Source of the DNA: Bradyrhizobium sp. Rc3b | Lineage (GTDB): Bacteria; Pseudomonadota; Alphaproteobacteria; Rhizobiales; Xanthobacteraceae | Length of the DNA: 64,000 nucleotides | Direction: 5' to 3' | Assembly (NCBI RefSeq): GCF_900114915.1 | Contig: NZ_FOUS01000001.1 | Span: 558,001 to 622,000, forward strand | In this document: piece after piece, positions 36,153-44,025 of the stretch | Numbering within the stretch: position 1 is the first letter of the stretch | Layout of the letters: each line of letters opens with the position of its first letter | The notes under the pieces: generated by a model | What the model saw: only the letters and a program-made list of their open reading frames with translations | The model's database searches: none | What the model was told of the DNA's origin: nothing | Program-made: the position numbers and the translations under genes

Positions 36153-36185
36153 AAAAAAACCGGCCTGGATATATCCACGGGCCGG
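36153..36185 (-). terminator. metZ: Intrinsic terminator in the metZ leader
   Basis: On the minus strand, CCGGCC-CG-TGGATATATCCA-GGCCGG is followed by seven T. The stem has a perfect self-complementary top. It ends 40 bases before the metZ ATG. Its upstream arm (36180-36186) can also pair with 36199-36205, giving a competing anti-terminator. Confidence 0.85.
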
Positions 36186-36203
36186 GATCACAGAGGTCCC
36201 CGG

Positions 36204-36258
36204 CCTGTTTAGCGACTTATTTAACGTGGCTGCAAGCCGGCCGGCTCAAATCACCACG
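36204..36258 (-). ncRNA. SAM-II riboswitch
   Basis: Read on the minus strand, it has the SAM-II pattern: CGTGGTGATTTGAGCC (5' stem and conserved TGATTT-A), then CTTGCAGCCACGTTAAATAA (returning stem and the second conserved strand) and GTCGCTAAACAGG (3' strand of the pseudoknot). Order, spacing and the conserved TGATTTGA / AAATAAG / GCTAAACAGG segments match known SAM-II RNAs, which sit before metA, metX and metZ in alphaproteobacteria. It turns expression off when SAM is plentiful. Confidence 0.93.
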
Positions 36259-36375
36259 GGATAAGTGATGCTCATATTCCGCAATGCCCTTTCCGTCAAG
36301 GCGTCCATCGGATAGCCGTAAAAGACTTGTATTTCCGGCATGTCCGGATGCATCTGACCCCATGAGGACCCCCGG

Positions 36376-37482
36376 TTGACGTTCACGGTTGCGCCCGACG
36401 CCAATGGTATCCTGCCCGACCGCATGATCGCGGCGATGGCGGCGGCGGGGCTCATCCTGCCCGCCTATGACTTCGTCGAGAGCCAGATCCAGCCGGCGAG
36501 CCTTGATCTGCGTCTCGGCGACATTGCCTATCGCGTCCGCGCCAGCTTCCTGCCCGGTCCCGGCGCCACCGTCGCCGAGCGCATCGACGAATTGAAGCTG
36601 CACGAGTTCAGCCTCGCCGACGGCGCCGTGCTGGAGACCAACTGCGTCTACATCGTGCCGCTGCTGGAGAGCCTCGCGCTGCCGCCGGAGATCGTCGCGG
36701 CGGCGAACCCGAAGAGCTCGACCGGCCGGCTCGACGTCTTCACCCGCGTCATCGCCGACGGCACCCGCCGCTTCGACATGATCGGCGCCGGCTATCACGG
36801 CCCGCTCTATGCCGAGATCAGCCCGAAGACGTTTCCGGTGCTGGTCAGCGAGGGCTCGCGTCTGTCGCAGGTGCGCTTCCGCACCGGTGACGCCATCCTC
36901 AACGCCGACGAGCTCGATGGCCTGCATGCGACCGAGCGCCTCGTCGACATCGACGATGCTGATCTCTCGGGCGGCGTCGCCGTCTCCGTCGATCTCTCCG
37001 GCGAGAAGGCAAACGGCTTCGTCGGCTACCGCGCCAAGCGCCACACCGGCGTCGTCGACGTCGATCGTCGCTCCGGCTACGCGGTGGAAGATTTCTGGGA
37101 GCCGATCTCGGCCCGCCCCGACGGCAGCCTGATCCTCGATCCCGGCGAGTTCTACATCCTGGCGTCCAAGGAAGCCGTGCAGGTGCCGCCCGATTACGCC
37201 GCAGAGATGGTGCCGTTCGATCCGCTGGTCGGCGAATTCCGCGTGCACTATGCCGGATTCTTCGATCCCGGCTTCGGCTATGCCGGCGCGGGCGGGCAAG
37301 GCGCGCGCGCCGTGCTGGAAGTGCGCTCGCGCGAAGTGCCGTTCATCCTCGAGCACGGCCAGATCGTCGGCCGCCTCGTCTACGAGAAGATGCTGGCCCG
37401 TCCCGACGCGATGTACGGCCAGCGCATCGGCTCGAACTACCAGGCCCAGGGCCTGAAGCTGAGCAAGCATTTTCGGGTGTAA
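36376..37482 (+). CDS. dcd: dCTP deaminase, long double-domain form
   Basis: 368 residues, about twice a normal dCTP deaminase (about 190). It makes dUTP, the precursor for dTMP. The first half shows QIQPASLDLRLGD and PKSSTGRLDVFTR; the second half, from about 250, has EFYILASKEAVQVPPDYAAEMVPFDPLVGEFRVHYAGFFDPGFGYAG and EVPFILEHGQIVGRLVYEKM. This long form occurs in Rhizobiales. Start is TTG at 36376 with GAGGA upstream. Divergent from the metZ leader, so the two promoters face each other across about 115 bases. Confidence 0.85.
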   Translation: MTFTVAPDANGILPDRMIAAMAAAGLILPAYDFVESQIQPASLDLRLGDIAYRVRASFLPGPGATVAERIDELKLHEFSLADGAVLETNCVYIVPLLESLALPPEIVAAANPKSSTGRLDVFTRVIADGTRRFDMIGAGYHGPLYAEISPKTFPVLVSEGSRLSQVRFRTGDAILNADELDGLHATERLVDIDDADLSGGVAVSVDLSGEKANGFVGYRAKRHTGVVDVDRRSGYAVEDFWEPISARPDGSLILDPGEFYILASKEAVQVPPDYAAEMVPFDPLVGEFRVHYAGFFDPGFGYAGAGGQGARAVLEVRSREVPFILEHGQIVGRLVYEKMLARPDAMYGQRIGSNYQAQGLKLSKHFRV

Positions 37483-37486
37483 TTCC

Positions 37487-37570
37487 GTAGCCCGGATGGA
37501 GCGAAGCGCAATCCGGGACACCCTCGCTTGTGGCACGATCCCGGATTACGCTTCGCTCCATCCGGGCTAC
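37487..37570. repeat. Palindromic repeat GTAGCCCGGATGGAGCGAAG
   Basis: An 84-bp element; the left arm is the reverse complement of the right (CGCTTCGCTCCATCCGGGCT at its end) apart from one mismatch in the stem. Directly after dcd and before the PAS gene. A fragment (CGTAGCCCGGACGATGAC) is at 62585 after the second MATE gene. Confidence 0.88.
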
Positions 37571-37590
37571 AGTCCACACGAGGTGGTGAC

Positions 37591-38010
37591 ATGACCGATC
37601 AATCCGAGGTCGACGCAAACATCCTCAACGACGTCGCGGATGCGCTGATCTATTCGGATCGCTCCGGCACGATCATGCGGTGGAACCGTGCAGCGGCGGC
37701 GCTGTTCGGCTTCTCCGCGACGGAAGCGCTCGGCCAGAATCTCGACCTGATCATTCCCGAGCATCTGCGCGCCGCGCACTGGAAGGGCTTTGAAGCTGCG
37801 CTGGCCAGCGGCAGCATGAAGCTTGCGGGCAGGCCGACCCTGACCCGCGCGCTGCACAAGAGCGGGCGCAAGCTCTACATCGAGATGACGTTCGCACTGG
37901 TGCGGGATTTCGGCGGCACCGTCCTGGGATCGGTCGCGATGGCGCGCGATGTCACCGAACGGGTCGAGCGAGAGCGCGCGGCCAAGACGCCACCGCAGCA
38001 AACTTCGTGA
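37591..38010 (+). CDS. Single PAS-domain protein
   Basis: 139 residues, essentially one PAS domain: ILNDVADALIYSDRSGTIMRWNRAAAALFGFSATEALGQNLDLIIPEHLRAAHWKGFEAAL, ending in a PAC motif VRDFGGTVLGSVAMARDVTERV. No output domain. The EHLRAAHWKGF stretch resembles haem-binding FixL/DOS PAS domains, but the haem His is not certain. The ATG at 37591 has GAGGTGG upstream; the start lies just past the repeat. Confidence 0.85.
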   Translation: MTDQSEVDANILNDVADALIYSDRSGTIMRWNRAAAALFGFSATEALGQNLDLIIPEHLRAAHWKGFEAALASGSMKLAGRPTLTRALHKSGRKLYIEMTFALVRDFGGTVLGSVAMARDVTERVERERAAKTPPQQTS

Positions 38011-38117
38011 TGCGGAATTGACGGGTGGCCGCGCAGGGCGCTCTGCACGGGCGTCATGTTGCCTGCCGGAAGGCGCGGTGACACACTCGATCGCAACAAC
38101 GATCGGGAGCGAAACGA

Positions 38118-39170
38118 ATGACCGCCGCAGCTGACGCAGCGCAGGAAGCCCAATGGAAGCGCTGGCGGGCGGTCGCCGACCTCTACCACGCCTATTTCAC
38201 CGGCCTCATCCTCACCGTCGTCACGCGGCGCGGCACTGCGGATGCAGCGGAGTTCGTCTTCCGCGTATTCCGCCGCCAGCAGCAGGAGCGCTTCCTGCCG
38301 GGGCTTAGGAAGCTCGGGATCGATCATCTGCCGCCGGCGGTGGCGGCCGCGCAATATCACTATCTCTCCAACTGGATCGGCGGCGTGCACGTCGAATACA
38401 TGTATGAGAGCGACGCCAAGGCCTGGATCCGCTATCCGCCGCCGCGCTGGATCTGGAAAGGCACGGCGATCTGCGGCGTGCCGGGCGAGGTCTCCCGCGC
38501 GATGCTGCGGGGATGGCACGCCAATAATGGCGTTGCGCTCGGCGATCTCAGGCTCGGCTTCGTCTGCACCAAGCAGAGCGTCGACGGCCAGGATGGGCTG
38601 GAAGGCTATTATTGCCAATACGATCATCCGCTAGAACTTGATCAGCGCCTGGTGTTCGCGCGCCACCTCGAAGCGCCGCTGTTCGATGCGAAGACTGCGC
38701 CGGCTTTGCCGGTTGCGAGCTGGCCGAAACCGCGCCTCGAAAAAGCCTATCGCAATTACGCGATGGAATATGTGCGCACGGCGGCGCCCGTGATGGTGCA
38801 GCTGTTTGGCCCGGAAGACGCCGGCTATCTGCTGCACCTCACCGGCAAGCTGATCGGCATGCAATATTTCGACGAAGTCGCCGCCGCGCTGGCGATGAGC
38901 CGCGGCGGGGCAAACGAATTCGCGTCGTTCCTGAACGCGCTGTTCGCGGCGCAGGATGACACGGCCGAGACCTCGCAATCCGAAGGCACGTTCGAAATCC
39001 GCCAGCAGAGCTGGAAGCTGATGGACGACGTTGCCGACTATCACGGCGCCTGCGCCAAGGTCCTGGAGGGATTGTTCGAAGGCCTGGCTGCGGGATGCGG
39101 GCGGCACATCGGCGTCCACATGCGCACTGCTGCTGGCGGCCGTCCGCCGCTGGTCTGGACCGTGGAATAG
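38118..39170 (+). CDS. Conserved hypothetical protein
   Basis: 350 residues, not recognised. It has no signal peptide or membrane helix and looks like a mixed alpha/beta soluble protein. Features are a Trp/Tyr-rich middle (YMYESDAKAWIRYPPPRWIWKG), several Cys (ICGVPGEVSRAM, LGFVCTK, GYYCQYD) and a C-terminal HIGVHMRTAAGGRPPLVWTVE. The pattern recalls, without certainty, the L-2-aminothiazoline carboxylate hydrolase family. It is flanked by the PAS gene and a MATE pump; all three are on the plus strand but gaps are large. Confidence 0.6.
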   Translation: MTAAADAAQEAQWKRWRAVADLYHAYFTGLILTVVTRRGTADAAEFVFRVFRRQQQERFLPGLRKLGIDHLPPAVAAAQYHYLSNWIGGVHVEYMYESDAKAWIRYPPPRWIWKGTAICGVPGEVSRAMLRGWHANNGVALGDLRLGFVCTKQSVDGQDGLEGYYCQYDHPLELDQRLVFARHLEAPLFDAKTAPALPVASWPKPRLEKAYRNYAMEYVRTAAPVMVQLFGPEDAGYLLHLTGKLIGMQYFDEVAAALAMSRGGANEFASFLNALFAAQDDTAETSQSEGTFEIRQQSWKLMDDVADYHGACAKVLEGLFEGLAAGCGRHIGVHMRTAAGGRPPLVWTVE

Positions 39171-39195
39171 GCGATGGCGCCGCCGCGCGCTTCGC

Positions 39196-39219
39196 CTCTC
39201 CCCGCGTGCGGGGAGAGGG
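39196..39219 (+). terminator. Hairpin CCTCTCCCCGC after the hypothetical gene
   Basis: CCTCTCCCCGC and GCGGGGAGAGG with a two-base centre, 26 bases past the stop at 39170. An 11-bp stem, no T run; likely a terminator or a solo half of the CCTCTCCC repeat family. Confidence 0.6.
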
Positions 39220-39403
39220 AGAACAACAGGCGCAATTTCACGGGCTGAAATGCGCTGCCGCAGGGCACGCCTGCAGCTGGCGCAGGAGAAATCGCGGCGG
39301 GCCGTGCTAACAAGCCTCTCGCCGCGCCTTCTGCGCGAAGAAAATAATTGGCACAGCTACGCATTGCCGCGCCGCAAATGGCGCCCCGTGCCCCGGAGAG
39401 GAC

Positions 39404-40849
39404 ATGTCCGACATCGCCGAAATCCCGGTCGATGAGCAAGAGCGTCCGCTGCCGCCGCCCCCGCGGCCGGTGCGAAGCGCGCTTGTAGACGGGCCGATTC
39501 TGCGCACGCTGCTCTCCCTCGCATGGCCCAACGTGATCGCGCTCTCTGCCGGCACCTGTACGGTGATCGCGGAGACCTCCTATATCGGCCGGCTCGGCGT
39601 CGAGGCGCTGGCGGCGATGGCGCTGGTGTTTCCGACAATCATTCTGACCATGACGATGTCGGGCGGCGCCATGGGCGGTGCGGTCGCGTCCGCCATTGCA
39701 CGCGCGCTCGGTGCCGGCGATCGCGAGCGTGCCGGCACGCTTGCCATGCATGCGATCCTGATCGGCATCAGCTTCGGTCTCGTCTTCATGCTGGGCATGC
39801 TGATCTTCGGGCCGCGGGTGCTGGAAATGCTTGGTGGCCGCGGCGATGTGCTGACTCATGCGGTCGCCTACACGCAGGTATTTTTCGGCGGCGCCGTGCT
39901 GCCCTGGCTGCTCAACACCATGGCGGGCGTGCTGCGTGGCACCGGCAACATGAAGCTGCCGTCGTTCCTGATCCTCAATTCGGCGGCCTGGCAGATCGTG
40001 CTCGGCGGCACGCTGGGCCTTGGGCTCGGGCCGGTGCCGCAGTTCGGCATGCGCGGCGTCGCGGCCGGCGCGCTGATCGCCTATTCCATGAATATCTGCA
40101 TCATGGGCTGGTACCTGTTCTCCGGCCGCGCCCGGGTTACACCAAAGCTGCGTGGCCTGCGCATTCAGTGGGCGATGTTTTTCGACATCCTGAAGGTCGG
40201 CGCGATCGCCTGCTTCTCGCCGCTGCAATCGGTGCTGACGATCTCGATCTTCACCCACATGCTGGCGAAGTTCGGCACCACGATCCTCGCCGGCTACGGC
40301 ATCGGCGCGCGGCTGGAATTCCTGCTGACCTCGATCGCGTTCTCGTTCGGCATCGCCTGCGTGCCGATGGTAGGCATGGCAATCGGCGCAGGCAACATCG
40401 CGCGCGCACGGCGCGTCGCCTGGATCGCCAGTGCTGCCGCCTTCGTGGCCGTCGGCGCGCCGGCATGCGTCGTTGCGATGTTCCCCGATCTCTGGATCAA
40501 CATCTTCACCGATAGCGCGGCCGTGCGCGCGGCGAGCCATCAATATCTCTCGACGGTCGGACCGTTCTACGCCTTTTTCGGCATTGCCACGACGATGTAT
40601 TTCTCATCGCAAGGCGCGGCCAAGGTGATCGGGCCGGTGCTGGCGCAGACGGCGCGGCTGATCTACATCTCGGCGGCCGGCTGGTGGCTGTCGACGCACG
40701 AAGCCACCGCACAGAGCTTTTTCTGGCTGGCCGCGAGCTCGATGGTCGTGCTCGGCCTGCTCTCATTCTCCAGCGTGGTGCTGACGCGTTGGGACCCGCG
40801 CGCGAGCAAGGCTGCGATCAGGCCGGCTCTCTCGGGCGCTGCCGACTAG
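39404..40849 (+). CDS. MATE-family efflux transporter
   Basis: 481 residues with twelve predicted helices in two homologous halves. Recognisable are LSLAWPNVIALSAGTCTVIAETSYIGRLGVEALAAMALVFP and the AIARALGAGDRERAG motif in the first half, and LAGYGIGARLEFLLTSIAFSFGIACVPMVGMAIGAGNIARAR in the second. It exports drugs or metabolites with Na+ or H+. The stop shares CTAG with the stop of the convergent gene. Confidence 0.9.
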   Translation: MSDIAEIPVDEQERPLPPPPRPVRSALVDGPILRTLLSLAWPNVIALSAGTCTVIAETSYIGRLGVEALAAMALVFPTIILTMTMSGGAMGGAVASAIARALGAGDRERAGTLAMHAILIGISFGLVFMLGMLIFGPRVLEMLGGRGDVLTHAVAYTQVFFGGAVLPWLLNTMAGVLRGTGNMKLPSFLILNSAAWQIVLGGTLGLGLGPVPQFGMRGVAAGALIAYSMNICIMGWYLFSGRARVTPKLRGLRIQWAMFFDILKVGAIACFSPLQSVLTISIFTHMLAKFGTTILAGYGIGARLEFLLTSIAFSFGIACVPMVGMAIGAGNIARARRVAWIASAAAFVAVGAPACVVAMFPDLWINIFTDSAAVRAASHQYLSTVGPFYAFFGIATTMYFSSQGAAKVIGPVLAQTARLIYISAAGWWLSTHEATAQSFFWLAASSMVVLGLLSFSSVVLTRWDPRASKAAIRPALSGAAD

Positions 40850-41349
40850 CGATGTTTGTGGCGGCGATAGCCGCCACCGCCGACATTGGCGAGCCGCATC
40901 AATTGCGGGATCATCGCCATCATGTCGCCGCCTCCGGCACCACCGAGCATGCCCATGACGTCGCCGCCACCAACGCCGCCATAACCGGCCGGCATGGTGC
41001 CGCCAGCCATCGGGGTGTAGCCGCCGTAATTGGTTGCGCCGAAGCCGCCGCCGAGATTGCCGCCGCCGAGGCCACCGAGGCCGCCGCCGCCCATCATGCC
41101 ACCAAGCCCTCCGCCGCCATTCTCCATCATGCGGCCCATCATTGGGCCCATGGTCTGCATCATCATGGCGAAGCGGCGCTTGCCCATCTTCGCCTTCATC
41201 ATCTCCAGCATCGGGGCCATCTGGGTCATCATGTCCTCGCCGCCGGCACCTCCGCCGCCGAAGAACTGCGCCTTCGCCGGCGAGCTCGCGACTGAAAACA
41301 GCAGCAGCACGGCGGCCGCCTGGCAAATCACCTTGTCCGCACCTCGCAT
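40846..41349 (-). CDS. Gly/Met-rich secreted protein
   Basis: 167 residues. A signal peptide (AAAVLLLFSVASSPAKAQ) precedes a mature part almost wholly of Gly, Met, Ala and Asn: EDMMTQMAPMLEMMKAKMG, RRFAMMMQTMGPMMGRMM, then GGGGLGGMMGGGGLGGLGG and a C-terminal basic GGGGYRRHKHR. Met-rich blocks can bind copper or oxidants; nothing shows which. No close family known to me. Codon use is normal for the genome. Its stop overlaps the MATE stop. Confidence 0.72.
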   Translation of the reverse strand: MRGADKVICQAAAVLLLFSVASSPAKAQFFGGGGAGGEDMMTQMAPMLEMMKAKMGKRRFAMMMQTMGPMMGRMMENGGGGLGGMMGGGGLGGLGGGNLGGGFGATNYGGYTPMAGGTMPAGYGGVGGGDVMGMLGGAGGGDMMAMIPQLMRLANVGGGGYRRHKHR

Positions 41350-41473
41350 GGTATGCTCCTCGCGTCTCGCGGCGCCGCCGGGAGAGCGGAGCCAACCGGA
41401 CGCACGCCGCGATGGTTACGGCTGACGAGGGCGGAGCTCTGTGAAAAAACTCACAGAGCCGCGTGGGCCGCCG

Positions 41474-41875
41474 CTAGGCTGCAGCGGGCGGGAACGCTTT
41501 ATGTATCGCAACGACGGCGTCCTTGGTCTGGTCCTGGACGTAGGCTGCAAGCTCGTTCGGCAGCATGTCGATGATCCACAGCAGGCGGCTTCTCCGCTCG
41601 CCGTCGGCGATCACCTGCACCGAGGCGCTGTAATGCTTCAGCCGCTCGTTGTTGATGGCATAGACGAGGCGCCGCCGCGCGTCGTCGCAATCGACCAGCA
41701 CTTCGCGCGCCACCGAACCGTTGGCGAAGGTGACGATACGCGCATCGCCGTCGAGCGTGCAGGCGGTGACGAAGCCGGGCGCCAGCCGTTCATGCAGCGC
41801 GCCGAAATCGCGCACCGCATCCCAGACGTCGCGCGCCGGGGCATTGATGGAGATGTCGTTGTGGATGGAGGCCAT
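41474..41875 (-). CDS. SRPBCC (START-like) family protein
   Basis: 133 residues starting MASIHNDISINAPARDVWDAVRDF, the Bet v1/polyketide-cyclase entry, ending in LLWIIDMLPNELAAYVQDQTKDAVVAIHKAF. The fold binds hydrophobic ligands. Role unknown. Flanked by a repeat. Confidence 0.88.
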   Translation of the reverse strand: MASIHNDISINAPARDVWDAVRDFGALHERLAPGFVTACTLDGDARIVTFANGSVAREVLVDCDDARRRLVYAINNERLKHYSASVQVIADGERRSRLLWIIDMLPNELAAYVQDQTKDAVVAIHKAFPPAAA

Positions 41876-41898
41876 GGAGTTTCCTCAAAAGCAGTTTT

Positions 41899-42018
41899 GT
41901 AGGGCGGGCAAAGGCGCGTAGCGCAGTGCCCACCATTTGGATTGACGGGGACAGTTGGTGGGCACGCTTCCGCCTTCGCTCTTCGAACTACGTCGCACAA
42001 GTCGTTTTGCCCACCTAC
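41899..42018. repeat. Palindromic repeat, family B copy 4 (diverged)
   Basis: GTAGGGCGGGCAAAGGCGCG at the left, GTTTTGCCCACCTAC at the right, inner CAGTGCCCACC and TGGTGGGCACGC. Extended by about 25 bases relative to the others. Confidence 0.8.
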
Positions 42019-42040
42019 GAGTGCTCGTGCGCGGCGGCTT

Positions 42041-42400
42041 CTACACACAGACCGCCTCGACATTGTTGCCATCAGGGTCGATCAGGAACGCCGCGTAATA
42101 GGTCGGGCTGTAATCCTTGCGCGGCCCGGCGCCGCCATTGTCGCGGCCGCCGCTCTTCAGGCCTTCGCTGTGGAACGCCTTGACCGCGTCATGATTCCCG
42201 GCGCGGAACGCAATGTGTGCGCCGTCAGCCTTGCGGCCCTTGTTCAGGTGCAGCCACAGCGCCGGCTCGCCCTTCGGCCCGAAGCCGGCATAGCCGTCGC
42301 CGCTGGAGCACAGGACGTAACCGAGCGGCGCCAGCACCGCGGTATAGAAGCGCGTGGCGGCGTCGAGATCGGCAACGCGAAGTCCGATGTGGTCGTACAT
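42041..42400 (-). CDS. VOC family protein (glyoxalase-like)
   Basis: 119 residues from the ATG at 42400 (MYDHIGLRVADLDAATRFY); a start six codons upstream is possible. The motif AAFLIDPDGNNVEAVC holds the C-terminal metal Glu, DHIGLRV the His. Isomerase or dioxygenase fold; substrate unknown. Confidence 0.87.
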   Translation of the reverse strand: MYDHIGLRVADLDAATRFYTAVLAPLGYVLCSSGDGYAGFGPKGEPALWLHLNKGRKADGAHIAFRAGNHDAVKAFHSEGLKSGGRDNGGAGPRKDYSPTYYAAFLIDPDGNNVEAVCV

Positions 42401-42508
42401 GATCGTCTCCATTTGCAAAGCGCGCCGAAAATGGCGCGCGCCGGAGACAACCCTAGTCGGGGTGAGGCGGGCGACTCTTGGAGAATCTTGCGCTCGGTAG
42501 CCGGCTAA

Positions 42509-42607
42509 AGCATGATCCGGAAAAGTGCGCAGCGGTTTCCGAAAAGATCATGCTCAAACAATAGACTAAAGCGCGATGACGATTCATCCTCATCGCATCG
42601 CGCTTTA
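42509..42607. repeat. Two adjacent palindromes overlapping a stop codon
   Basis: First, AGCATGATCCGGAAA and its complement around GTGCGCAGCGG (42509-42553). Second, TAAAGCGCGATGACGA facing TCATCGCATCGCGCTTTA (42567-42607), a near-perfect 40-bp palindrome. The right end includes the stop codon of the DUF1648 gene, so the repeat forms its terminator. A copy of the first palindrome is at 43947-43993. Confidence 0.82.
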
Positions 42608-42964
42608 GCTCGCCGGCACCTCCGACTGCCACCGGATCACCCGTTTCAGGTGATAGACGTGAACCCACATGTTCGTTCCGATCACGCTGACCGTTGCGAC
42701 GATCAGGGCCGTGAGCTTCTGCGGGTCATGAAGGGCGAGGACGAGCAGGAACGCGGAGAGGGCGGCCGTGACGCCGAAGCTGAACCAGAGCCCGATGAGG
42801 CGTGGTGCAAACCAGGCCGGCTGACCGTCGGTGCCCCATTGCATCGGAATCCTGCGCGAGGTGATCTGGCGGCCATAATAGACGGCACAGCCGGCGATGA
42901 AAGCGAGGCCGACGGCAAGCGCGATCAGTGTGGCCGCAATCACGTCACTCGGGGCACTGTTCAT
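42605..42964 (-). CDS. DUF1648-like small membrane protein
   Basis: 119 residues from the ATG at 42964; a start seven codons earlier is possible. Contains PMQWGTDGQPAWFAPR, the DUF1648 motif, and helices LIALAVGLAFIAGCAVYYG, LWFSFGVTAALSAFLLVLAL and LIVATVSVIGTNMWVHVY. Function unknown. The stop lies inside a palindromic repeat. Confidence 0.75.
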   Translation of the reverse strand: MNSAPSDVIAATLIALAVGLAFIAGCAVYYGRQITSRRIPMQWGTDGQPAWFAPRLIGLWFSFGVTAALSAFLLVLALHDPQKLTALIVATVSVIGTNMWVHVYHLKRVIRWQSEVPAS

Positions 42965-43094
42965 CTGCCGGGTCGCCGCACTCAAAGAGCGTTGATTCGC
43001 TCTTTGGTTGTAATATCGCGCGGCGTGCCGTAAGCCCAGTACGACGCGCCCGTCTGGTCAACAGACTATTACCCCGCCATTCCGCCGACCTGTC

Positions 43095-43934
43095 TCAGTT
43101 GAGGACGAGGCGTTCAGCGAAGACGCTGCGCTCCCCGCGCGAGGCCTGGCGAAACTTGGTCGGCGATACGCCGGCAGCGCGGTGGAAGGTGCGGACGAAG
43201 TTGGAGAGATCGCCGAAGCCGACGTCATAGGCGACGTCGGTGACCGCGATGTCGTCATCGGTGAGCAGCCGCGCGGCGTGCCGCAGCCGCGAGCGCACCA
43301 GATATTGATGCGGGGTGACTCCGAGCACGCTCGAGAACAGCCGCAGGAAATGGAACGGGCTGAGGCCCGCCTGCTTGGCGGCCTGTTCGAGATCGACCTC
43401 GGCATGCGAGTTGTCGTCGATCCACAGCGCTGCCTCGACCGCGCGGCGGCGGTCGCGGGCGGTGGGGGTGGCCGGCTTGCGCGCCCTGCCCGAAACGACG
43501 TCGATAAAACGGCCGGCCAGGATCTGGCCGACTTCGTCGAGGCCGATATCGCTGTTGCCATCTGCCGCCGTCTGGGCGAGCTCGCCCAGCACCATCAATT
43601 CGGGCAGCGGCGGCGTGGCACCGACCTGCCAGATCTCGCGCCTCCCGCCGAGGGCATCGACCATGTCCGCGCTGAGGAAGAACGACAGGCAGACATCGCC
43701 GCTGACATGCTCATGCGTGCAGGTGTATTCCTCGCCGGGCGCGCCGACCAGCATCGAGCCCGCCACCAGATCGAAGAAGCCGGCGCGGCAATGGCAGCCG
43801 AAGCTGCCCGAGCGGACATAGGCAATGGAATGCCCGGTGCGGCATTCGGCAAATGGCGTGTCGTCCGGTCCCGCGTCGCAGCGAAACTCGGAAACGATCA
43901 TCGATTGTGACGTCAGCAGTGTGGTCGCGTCCAT
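43095..43934 (-). CDS. AraC-family regulator with Cys-rich sensor domain
   Basis: 279 residues. C-terminal AraC DNA-binding domain: [43 protein letters not shown], then [33 protein letters not shown]. The N-terminal cupin-like domain is unusually rich in Cys (FRCDAG, AECRTG, GCHCRAG, YTCTHEH, DVCLS), which could bind metal or sense redox. Next to ogt but not fused; the Ada methyl-acceptor Cys pattern is not present. Confidence 0.87.
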   Translation of the reverse strand: MDATTLLTSQSMIVSEFRCDAGPDDTPFAECRTGHSIAYVRSGSFGCHCRAGFFDLVAGSMLVGAPGEEYTCTHEHVSGDVCLSFFLSADMVDALGGRREIWQVGATPPLPELMVLGELAQTAADGNSDIGLDEVGQILAGRFIDVVSGRARKPATPTARDRRRAVEAALWIDDNSHAEVDLEQAAKQAGLSPFHFLRLFSSVLGVTPHQYLVRSRLRHAARLLTDDDIAVTDVAYDVGFGDLSNFVRTFHRAAGVSPTKFRQASRGERSVFAERLVLN

Positions 43935-43946
43935 CCCGCCTATCTA

Positions 43947-43993
43947 GGCATGATCCGGACAAGTGTGTAGCGGTTGTCCGACAAGATCATGCC
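43947..43993. repeat. Palindrome GGCATGATCCGGACAAG
   Basis: GGCATGATC at 43947-43955 and GATCATGCC at 43985-43993 with TTGTCC/GGACAA inside. The same family as 42509-42553. Located before the AraC start and after the ogt stop. Confidence 0.82.
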
Positions 43994-44025
43994 CAAAAAA
44001 GCTAGGGTGCGACCATGATCGCGCC

